Below, in pieces: positions 8,852 through 15,664 of a stretch of 64,000 bases of DNA. The notes beneath the pieces were generated by a model, which worked only from the letters and a program-made list of their open reading frames with translations, made no database searches and was not told where the DNA came from. Each line of letters opens with the position of its first letter. Position 1 is the stretch's first letter. Both the position numbers and the translations under genes were made by a program. Source of the stretch: Micromonospora nigra (lineage in GTDB: Bacteria > Actinomycetota > Actinomycetes > Mycobacteriales > Micromonosporaceae); NCBI RefSeq assembly GCF_900091585.1, contig NZ_FMHT01000003.1, forward strand, positions 4,703,501 through 4,767,500, in the 5' to 3' direction.

Positions 8852-9346
8852 ATGCGGTGTCCGTACTGCCGGCACGCCGACTCCCGGGTCGTCGACTCGC
8901 GGGAGGCCGACGACGGTCAGCTCATCCGGCGGCGGCGGTCCTGCCCGGAGTGCGGCAAGCGGTTCACCACCGTCGAGGAGGCGGTGCTCGCGGTGGTCAA
9001 GCGCAGCGGGGTGACGGAGCCGTTCAGCCGCACGAAGATCGTCGGCGGGGTGCGCAAGGCGTGCCAGGGCCGGCCGGTGGACGAGGACTCGATCGCTCTG
9101 CTCGCGCAGAAGGTCGAGGAGACCGTCCGGGCCAAGGGGGCCGCCGAGATCCCCAGCCACGAGGTGGGCCTGGCCATCCTGGGCCCCCTACGGGACCTGG
9201 ACGAGGTGGCCTACATGAGGTTCGCCAGCGTCTACCGGTCGTTCGACTCGCTCGCCGACTTCGAGCGCGAGATCGAGTCGTTGCGGGCCGCGGCCCGCGC
9301 CCGCGAGGGCGCCGGGGCGGCCGAGGCCGCCGGCCTCACCAGCTGA
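8852..9346 (+). CDS. nrdR: transcriptional repressor NrdR
   Basis: Senses ATP/dATP and represses ribonucleotide reductase genes. The 164-residue protein has the N-terminal zinc ribbon with Cys3, Cys6, Cys31 and Cys34 (CPYC and CPEC), then an ATP-cone domain at about residues 46-136. The C-terminal tail is Ala-rich. The ATG is preceded by a purine-rich GGAGGAGG stretch. nrdJ follows after 64 bp on the same strand, so repressor and target probably share a transcript. Confidence 0.96.
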   Translation: MRCPYCRHADSRVVDSREADDGQLIRRRRSCPECGKRFTTVEEAVLAVVKRSGVTEPFSRTKIVGGVRKACQGRPVDEDSIALLAQKVEETVRAKGAAEIPSHEVGLAILGPLRDLDEVAYMRFASVYRSFDSLADFEREIESLRAAARAREGAGAAEAAGLTS

Positions 9347-9410
9347 AGTTCTTCGCAAGGCAATGACAGTCGGCGCGCGGGGCAACCGCGCGGATGAGGG
9401 GGCGGATGAG

Positions 9411-12293
9411 ATGTCGGGGGATGGTGTGACAACAAGCAGGGCACGCAGCAAGGCCGGCGCAGGGCTGAAGGTCGAGCGGGTCTGGACGACCGAGGGTGTG
9501 CACCCGTACGACGAGGTCGCCTGGGAACGGCGCGACGTCGTGATGACGAACTGGCGGGACGGCTCGATCAACTTCGAGCAGCGCGGGGTGGAGTTCCCCG
9601 AGACCTGGAGCGTCAACGCGGCGAACATCGTGACCACCAAGTACTTCCGGGGGGCCGTGGGCACCCCCGAGCGGGAGTGGTCGCTGCGGCAACTGATCGA
9701 CCGCGTGGTCACCACCTACCGCACGGCCGGCGAGGAGCACGGCTACTTCGCCTCCCCGGCCGACGCCGAGGTGTTCGGCCACGAACTGACCTGGATGCTG
9801 CTGCACCAGGTGTTCAGCTTCAACTCGCCGGTGTGGTTCAACGTCGGTACGCGGTCACCGCAGCAGGTCAGCGCGTGTTTCATCCTCGCCGTCGACGACT
9901 CGATGGACTCCATCCTGGACTGGTACAAGGAGGAGGGGCTGATCTTCAAGGGCGGTTCCGGCTCCGGGGTGAACCTGTCCCGGATCCGCTCGTCCCGGGA
10001 GCTGCTGTCCTCCGGCGGTAACGCCTCCGGTCCGGTCAGCTTCATGCGCGGTGCGGACGCCTCCGCCGGCACCATCAAGTCCGGCGGTGCCACCCGGCGC
10101 GCGGCGAAGATGGTCATCCTCGACGTGGACCACCCGGACATCCAGGAGTTCGTGGTCACCAAGGCGCGCGAGGAGGACAAGATCCGCGCGCTGCGTGACG
10201 CCGGGTTCGACATGGACCTCGGCGGCACCGACATCGTCAGCGTGCAGTACCAGAACGCCAACAACTCCGTCCGGGTCTCCGACGAGTTCATGACGGCGGT
10301 GGAGAACGGCGGCGGGTTCGACCTGCGGGGTCGGCTCGACGGGGCGACCATCGAGACGATCGACGCGAAGAAGCTGTTCCGCTCCATCTCCGAGGCCGCC
10401 TGGGAGTGCGCCGACCCCGGCCTGCAGTACGACGACACGATCAACGACTGGCACACCTGCCCGGAGACCGGCCGGATCACCGCGTCCAACCCGTGCTCGG
10501 AGTACCTGCACCTGGACAACTCCTCGTGCAACCTCGCCTCGCTCAACCTGATGAAGTTCCTCCGCGCCGACGGCGGCTTCGAGGTGGAGAAGTTCGTCCG
10601 CAGCGTCGAACTGGTCATCACCGCGATGGACATCTCGATCTGCTTCGCCGACTTCCCGACCGAGAAGATCGGCGAGACCACCCGCGCGTACCGGCAGCTC
10701 GGCATCGGGTACGCCAACCTCGGCGCGCTGCTGATGGCCTCGGGCCTGCCGTACGACTCGGAGCAGGGCCGTTCGGTCTCCGCAGCGATCACCTCGCTGA
10801 TGACCGGCACCGCGTACCGCCGCTCGGCCGAGCTCGCCGGCATCGTCGGCGCGTACGACGGCTACGCCCGCAACGCGGAGCCGCACAAGCGGGTCATGCG
10901 CAAGCACGCCGCCGCCAACGACGAGATCAGGCCGTCCGGCACGGTGGCGACCGCGATCGTCCGGGAGGCCACGAAGCAGTGGACCCAGGGCAACAAGATC
11001 GGTGACCGGTTCGGCTGGCGCAACTCGCAGGCCAGCGTGCTCGCCCCGACCGGCACCATCGGCCTGATGATGGACTGCGACACCACCGGCGTGGAGCCGG
11101 ACCTGGCGCTGGTCAAGTTCAAGAAGCTGGTCGGCGGCGGCTCGATGCAGATCGTCAACCAGACCGTGCCGCGTGCCCTGCGCAGCCTCGGCTACCCCGA
11201 GGAGCAGGTCGAGGCGATCGTCGAGCACATCGCCGACCACGGCCACGTCGTGGACGCCCCCGGTCTGAAGCCGGAGCACTACCCGGTCTTCGACTGTGCG
11301 ATGGGTGAGCGGTCCATCGCGCCGATGGGTCACGTGCGGATGATGGCGGCCGTCCAGCCGTTCATCTCGGGTGCCATCTCCAAGACGGTCAACATGCCCG
11401 AGGCGGCCACCGTCGAGGACGTCGAGAAGATCTACTTCGAGGGCTGGAAGCTCGGCCTGAAGGCCCTGGCCATCTACCGGGACAACTGCAAGGTCGGCCA
11501 GCCCCTGTCGGTGGCGAAGCCGAACAAGACCGCGTCGCCGGTCGAGGCCCCGGCCGCCGAGGTCGAGAAGGTCGTGGAGAAGGTCGTCGAGTACCGCCCG
11601 GTGCGCAAGCGGCTGCCGAAGAAGCGTCCCTCCGAGACCATCTCCTTCTCCGTCGGCGGGGCCGAGGGCTACCTGACCGCCTCGTCGTACCCGGACGACG
11701 GCCTCGGCGAGGTCTTCCTCAAGATGTCGAAGCAGGGTTCGACCCTGGCCGGCGTGATGGACGCCTTCTCGGTGGCCATCTCCATCGGCCTCCAGTACGG
11801 CGTCCCGCTGGAGACGTTCGTCAGCAAGTTCACCAACATGCGCTTCGAGCCGGCGGGCATGACCGACGACCCGGACGTGCGGATGGCCGCTTCGGTGATG
11901 GACTACATCTTCCGCCGGCTGGCGCTGGACTTCCTGCCGTACGAGCGCCGCGCGGAACTGGGCATCTTCACCGCCAGGGAGCGGGCCGCCCAGTTGGCGG
12001 CCGAGGCGGAGGCAGAGGCGAGCGGTGCGGACCTCACCGCGATGGCCGCCTCCGCCCCGGTCGAGGTGCCGGCCGAGTCGAAGACCGGCCCGGTCGCCCA
12101 GCCGGCCCAGGAGACCGCCGACATCGCCGCCGCCGCGCCGGCGCCGCCGGTGGGCTCCAGCACCGAGCTGCTGGAGGCCGTGATCGGCAAGGCCGCCGAC
12201 GCTCCGCTGTGCTTCACCTGCGGTACGAAGATGCGCCCGGCCGGCAGCTGCTACGTCTGTGAGGGCTGCGGCTCCACCAGCGGCTGTAGCTGA
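9411..12293 (+). CDS. nrdJ: vitamin B12-dependent (class II) ribonucleotide reductase NrdJ
   Basis: Reduces ribonucleotides to deoxyribonucleotides using adenosylcobalamin to generate the thiyl radical. About 960 residues, the long actinobacterial form. Visible landmarks are the SPVWFNVG and CFILAVDDSMDSI regions, the finger-loop NPCSEYLHLDNSSCNLASLNL area with its cysteines, and a C-terminal cysteine-rich zinc-ribbon tail (CFTC, CYVCEGCG). A Pro/Ala-rich linker precedes the tail. The start is uncertain: ATG 9411 follows GAGGGGG by about 9 nt, with ATG 9363 and GTG 9426 as alternatives. No NrdA/NrdB-type genes are in the window. A strong hairpin follows the gene. Confidence 0.95.
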   Translation: MSGDGVTTSRARSKAGAGLKVERVWTTEGVHPYDEVAWERRDVVMTNWRDGSINFEQRGVEFPETWSVNAANIVTTKYFRGAVGTPEREWSLRQLIDRVVTTYRTAGEEHGYFASPADAEVFGHELTWMLLHQVFSFNSPVWFNVGTRSPQQVSACFILAVDDSMDSILDWYKEEGLIFKGGSGSGVNLSRIRSSRELLSSGGNASGPVSFMRGADASAGTIKSGGATRRAAKMVILDVDHPDIQEFVVTKAREEDKIRALRDAGFDMDLGGTDIVSVQYQNANNSVRVSDEFMTAVENGGGFDLRGRLDGATIETIDAKKLFRSISEAAWECADPGLQYDDTINDWHTCPETGRITASNPCSEYLHLDNSSCNLASLNLMKFLRADGGFEVEKFVRSVELVITAMDISICFADFPTEKIGETTRAYRQLGIGYANLGALLMASGLPYDSEQGRSVSAAITSLMTGTAYRRSAELAGIVGAYDGYARNAEPHKRVMRKHAAANDEIRPSGTVATAIVREATKQWTQGNKIGDRFGWRNSQASVLAPTGTIGLMMDCDTTGVEPDLALVKFKKLVGGGSMQIVNQTVPRALRSLGYPEEQVEAIVEHIADHGHVVDAPGLKPEHYPVFDCAMGERSIAPMGHVRMMAAVQPFISGAISKTVNMPEAATVEDVEKIYFEGWKLGLKALAIYRDNCKVGQPLSVAKPNKTASPVEAPAAEVEKVVEKVVEYRPVRKRLPKKRPSETISFSVGGAEGYLTASSYPDDGLGEVFLKMSKQGSTLAGVMDAFSVAISIGLQYGVPLETFVSKFTNMRFEPAGMTDDPDVRMAASVMDYIFRRLALDFLPYERRAELGIFTARERAAQLAAEAEAEASGADLTAMAASAPVEVPAESKTGPVAQPAQETADIAAAAPAPPVGSSTELLEAVIGKAADAPLCFTCGTKMRPAGSCYVCEGCGSTSGCS

Positions 12294-12307
12294 CCCAGGT
12301 GCGGCAG

Positions 12308-12344
12308 GGGCGGGTGGACCGGTGAAACTCCGGTCCACCCGCCC
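12308..12344 (+). terminator. terminator hairpin after nrdJ
   Basis: A perfect 15-bp stem (12308-12322 with 12330-12344) and a 7-nt loop TGAAACT lie 14 bp after the nrdJ stop. There is no T-tract, as is common in high-GC actinobacteria. Confidence 0.8.
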
Positions 12345-12403
12345 TCGCTGTGCCGAGGCCGGGGGAGCGGCGCACCTCGCCGGCTCCCGGTCAGGTTCGG
12401 CCC

Positions 12404-12409
12404 TAGACT
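12404..12409 (+). promoter_or_regulatory. candidate -10 of a leaderless promoter (DUF5522 gene)
   Basis: TAGACT ends 6 nt before the GTG at 12416, and the spacer cgcccg has no Shine-Dalgarno. The same hexamer precedes dxs and the gene at 54110. Confidence 0.45.
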
Positions 12410-12415
12410 CGCCCG

Positions 12416-12670
12416 GTGAGTGGAGAGCGCCTGCCGCTGGCACCTCGGGCCCTGACCGAGCCGCATCCGTCCCGGCTGTCGCCCGAGCACCCCGACCAGG
12501 AGCGGATCCTCGCCGCGCACACCGCCGCGCTGGCCGCCGGCGACGCCGGTTACACCGACCCGGCCACCGGTCTGTTCGTGCTCACCGCCGGCTTCCTGGC
12601 CCGCCGGGGCACCTGCTGCGGGCGAGGATGCCGGCACTGCCCGTACGTCGACGACCCACCTGCGCGGTGA
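12416..12670 (+). CDS. DUF5522 small cysteine-rich protein
   Basis: An 84-residue protein. Its C-terminal half has the DUF5522 signature: a YTDPATGLFVLT segment, then RRGTCCGRGCRHCPY near the C-terminus, with four cysteines and a histidine in 11 residues. The cluster could bind a metal, but the function is unknown. The N-terminal third is Pro/Arg-rich and looks disordered. The gene stands alone between the nrdJ terminator and the convergent ideR. GTG at 12416 is favoured by the -10-like TAGACT just upstream. Confidence 0.8.
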   Translation: MSGERLPLAPRALTEPHPSRLSPEHPDQERILAAHTAALAAGDAGYTDPATGLFVLTAGFLARRGTCCGRGCRHCPYVDDPPAR

Positions 12671-12754
12671 ACCGTCGACCTACCCGGACCGACGCGGGGT
12701 GACGCAGCAACCCCGTGACAACTTCCGGCGCGGGGTGCAGCGGTCGCCCGCCGT

Positions 12755-12814
12755 GGTCACCTGGCGGCGACGAAGACCCGGGAGGGTCACCTGGCGGCGA
12801 CGAAGACCCGGGAG
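12755..12814. repeat. 30-bp tandem duplication across the ideR stop codon
   Basis: A 30-bp unit beginning GGTCACCTGGCGGCGACG occurs twice without mismatch (12755-12784 and 12785-12814). The second copy is the real 3' end of ideR with its stop; the first lies just beyond the stop and repeats it. Confidence 0.97.
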
Positions 12815-13476
12815 GCCACCTCGCGGGGCAGTCGGACCCGGTCACCGGAACGGTCGATGGAGACCCCGTCGCGCTCCTGCGCCACGGTGACCGTCGCGCC
12901 CGGGTCGACCCCGGCCGCGTGCAACTGCCGCAGCACGTCCGCGTCGGTCTGCACGCTCTCGCAGATCCGCCGCACCACGACCGGGCCGCTCAGGCCGGGG
13001 AAGGCCAGGTTGCGCTCCGTCTCGGCCGACTCGCTGCTGGCCGGCTCGGGCGAGCCCAGCTCCTCCAGCCCGGGGATCGGGTTGCCGTACGGCGAGCGGG
13101 TCGGCCGGTTGAGCAGGTCGTACACCCGCTTCTCGACCGCGTCGCTCATCACGTGCTCCCAGCGGCAGGCCTCCTCGTGGGCCTCCTCGTAGGGCATCCC
13201 GATCACGTTGACCAGCAGCAGTTCGGCGAGCCGGTGCTTGCGCATCACGGCGACGGCGGTGCCGCGGCCCAGCGGGGTCAGCGCAAGATGCCGGTCGCCC
13301 TCGACGGTGAGCAGACCGTCGCGCTCCATCCGGGCGACGGTCTGGCTGACGGTGGGGCCACTCTGGTGCAGTCGCTCGGCGATCCGGGCGCGCAGCGGCG
13401 GCACGCCCTCCTCCTCGAGTTCGAGGATGGTGCGCAAGTACATCTCGGTCGTGTCGACCAGGTCGTGAGACTTCAT
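12787..13476 (-). CDS. ideR: iron-dependent repressor IdeR (DtxR family)
   Basis: Fe(II)-activated repressor of iron uptake and activator of iron storage genes. At 229 residues it is the full three-domain form: winged helix (about 1-73, SGPTVSQTVARMERDGL), dimerisation/metal domain (74-140) and SH3-like domain. The metal ligands are all present two positions later than in M. tuberculosis IdeR: Met12, His81, Glu85, His100, Cys104, Glu107 and His108. The ATG at 13476 gives the conserved LVDTTEMYLRTI start region. The likely target in this window is the iron transporter at 24.4-28.1 kb. Confidence 0.96.
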   Translation of the reverse strand: MKSHDLVDTTEMYLRTILELEEEGVPPLRARIAERLHQSGPTVSQTVARMERDGLLTVEGDRHLALTPLGRGTAVAVMRKHRLAELLLVNVIGMPYEEAHEEACRWEHVMSDAVEKRVYDLLNRPTRSPYGNPIPGLEELGSPEPASSESAETERNLAFPGLSGPVVVRRICESVQTDADVLRQLHAAGVDPGATVTVAQERDGVSIDRSGDRVRLPREVASRVFVAAR

Positions 13477-13576
13477 TTTGTCAGCGGCCCTCCGGCCGTC
13501 GATGCTACCCCGCCGTGGACGATCGACCGCAGGTGAACCGCGGGGTGCCGTTGCGCGATGGTGTTGACTGGTCGGC

Positions 13577-14434
13577 ATGTCCGGAACCGACGATCCGCTG
13601 GTCGAGGCCGAAGACCTCGCGGCCGAGCTCGACCGTGCCGACCCGCCCACCCTGCTCGACGTCCGCTGGCGGCTCGCCGGGCCGCCCGGCGGCGAGGACT
13701 ACGCCGCCGGGCACCTGCCCGGCGCGGTCTTCGTCGACCTGGACACCGCCCTGTGCGGGCCGCCCGGCCCGGCCGGCCGGCACCCGCTGCCCGACCCGGC
13801 CGCGTTGCAGTCGGCGCTGCGGGCCGCCGGGGTGCGGACCGATCACCCCGTCGTCGTGTACGACGGCGGTGACGGCATGTCCGCCGCCCGTGCCTGGTGG
13901 ACGCTGCGCTGGGCCGGGCACCGGCCGGTGCGGCTGCTGCACGGTGGCTGGCCCGCCTGGGTGGCCGCCGGCCTGCCCACCTCCACGCGGGTCCTCGCCC
14001 CGGCCCCGGGCGACGTGCGGGTACGCCCCGGCGCGTTGCCCGTGCTCGACGCCGACCGGGCCGCCGCGCTCGCCGCGGCCGACGACGCCGTCCTGCTCGA
14101 CGTACGCGCCGCGGCCCGTTACCGGGGCGAGACCGAACCGGTCGATCCCGTCGCCGGGCACGTGCCCGGTGCGGTGAACCTGCCGGCCGGCGAGTACGTG
14201 GCCGACGGCCGGTTCCCGGCCGTCGGGGCGCTGCGGGAGCGGTTCGCCGCCGCCGGGGTCGTCGAGGGCCGTCCCGTGGGGGCGTACTGCGGGTCGGGGG
14301 TGACCGCCGCGCAGGCGGTGCTCGCCCTGCACCTGGCCGGTCGCCCCGACGCCGGGCTCTACGTCGGCTCGTGGAGCGAGTGGGTGGCCGACCCGGAGCG
14401 GCCGGTGGCGACGGGCCCGACAACCGGGTCGTGA
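13577..14434 (+). CDS. sulfurtransferase (two-domain rhodanese)
   Basis: A 285-residue thiosulfate/3-mercaptopyruvate sulfurtransferase. It has two rhodanese domains: an inactive N-terminal one (about 5-130, DVRWRLAG and GHLPGAVFVDLD) and a catalytic C-terminal one (about 155-275). The persulfide-forming residue is Cys238 in the loop CGSGVTA, which favours thiosulfate-type activity over the CGSGV/CGTGV mercaptopyruvate variants only weakly. It is divergent from ideR across 100 bp and followed by acuC after 36 bp. Confidence 0.9.
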   Translation: MSGTDDPLVEAEDLAAELDRADPPTLLDVRWRLAGPPGGEDYAAGHLPGAVFVDLDTALCGPPGPAGRHPLPDPAALQSALRAAGVRTDHPVVVYDGGDGMSAARAWWTLRWAGHRPVRLLHGGWPAWVAAGLPTSTRVLAPAPGDVRVRPGALPVLDADRAAALAAADDAVLLDVRAAARYRGETEPVDPVAGHVPGAVNLPAGEYVADGRFPAVGALRERFAAAGVVEGRPVGAYCGSGVTAAQAVLALHLAGRPDAGLYVGSWSEWVADPERPVATGPTTGS

Positions 14435-14470
14435 CCGGGGCGTTCCGGTTGTCCGTGCGACGATGGGCAG

Positions 14471-15652
14471 ATGTCCGACGACACGGTGGTGGTGTGGGAC
14501 GAGGCACTGCTCGCCTACGACCTCGGTGACCATCCGCTCGACCCGGTGCGGGTGGAGCTGACCGTCGCGCTCGCCCGGGAACTGGGCGTTCTGCAGCGGC
14601 CCGGGGTGCGGCTGGTCGTGCCCGAGCCGGCCGACGACGAGACTCTGGCCCGGGTGCACGACGTCCGCTACCTCGGCGCGGTGCGGATCGCGCCCCGCGA
14701 CCCGTTGTTCGCCGGGTTCGGCCTGGGCACCTCCGACAACCCGGTGTTCGACGGCATGCACGAGTCGAGCGCGCTGATCGCCGGCGCCAGCGTGGCCGCC
14801 GCCGAGGCGGTGTGGCGGGGCGAGGCCCGCCGCGCCGTCAACGTGGCCGGAGGGCTGCACCACGCCATGCCGGCCCGGGCGGCCGGGTTCTGCGTCTACA
14901 ACGACCCGGCGGTCGCCATCGCCCGGCTGCTCGACCTGGGCGCGCAGCGGGTCGCGTACGTCGACGTCGACGTGCACCACGGCGACGGGGTGCAGCAGAT
15001 CTTCTGGAACGACCCCCGGGTGCTCACCGTCAGCCTGCACGAGACGCCCCTGGCGCTGTTCCCCGGCACCGGGTTCCCCGACGAGACCGGCGGGCCGGGC
15101 GCGGAGGGCAGCGCGGTCAACGTGCCGCTGCCGCCGGGCATCGACGACGCCGGGTGGCAGCGCGCCTTCCACGCGATCGTCCCGTCGGTGCTGCGCGCGT
15201 TCCGGCCGCAGATCCTCGTCACCCAGTGCGGGGCGGACGCCCACCGCAACGATCCCCTGGCCGACCTGCACCTGTCGGTGGACGGGCAGCGCGCCACCTA
15301 CCTGGCCCTGCGGGCGCTGGCCGACGAGTTGTGCGAGGGCCGCTGGGTGGCCACCGGTGGCGGCGGGTACGCGCTGGTCGAGGTGGTGCCGAGAGCGTGG
15401 ACGCACCTGCTGGCCGTGGCGACCGGCGCACCGCTGGACCCGGCGACGCTGACCCCGCCGGCCTGGCGGGCGTTGGCGGCGGCCCGCCGGCCGGGCCACG
15501 AGGTGCCGTTGCGGATGACCGACGGGGTGGACCCCCGCCACGAGCCGTGGCAGCCGACGGGCGAACCCACGGCGGTGGACCGGGCCATCGCGGCGACCCG
15601 CAAGGCGGTGTTCCCGCTGCTCGGGCTCGACCCCCACGACCCGCGCGACTGA
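14471..15652 (+). CDS. acuC: acetoin utilization protein AcuC (class I histone-deacetylase family)
   Basis: A zinc-dependent lysine deacetylase; in Bacillus subtilis AcuC works with the acetyltransferase AcuA to control acetyl-CoA synthetase. The 393-residue protein has the HDAC fold with the active-site pair in GGLHHAMP, zinc ligands in DVDVHHGDG and the later Asp in QCGADAH, and the GGGGY motif. The neighbouring gene, 12 bp downstream, encodes a Pat-type acetyltransferase. That supports protein-acetylation control rather than acetoin use as such. Confidence 0.92.
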   Translation: MSDDTVVVWDEALLAYDLGDHPLDPVRVELTVALARELGVLQRPGVRLVVPEPADDETLARVHDVRYLGAVRIAPRDPLFAGFGLGTSDNPVFDGMHESSALIAGASVAAAEAVWRGEARRAVNVAGGLHHAMPARAAGFCVYNDPAVAIARLLDLGAQRVAYVDVDVHHGDGVQQIFWNDPRVLTVSLHETPLALFPGTGFPDETGGPGAEGSAVNVPLPPGIDDAGWQRAFHAIVPSVLRAFRPQILVTQCGADAHRNDPLADLHLSVDGQRATYLALRALADELCEGRWVATGGGGYALVEVVPRAWTHLLAVATGAPLDPATLTPPAWRALAAARRPGHEVPLRMTDGVDPRHEPWQPTGEPTAVDRAIAATRKAVFPLLGLDPHDPRD

Positions 15653-15664
15653 TCGGCGGATCCG

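Noticed and set aside
9347..9410. B12 riboswitch upstream of nrdJ
   Set aside because: The 64-bp spacer is too short and lacks the B12-box; a B12-using enzyme would not be expected to be repressed by B12.
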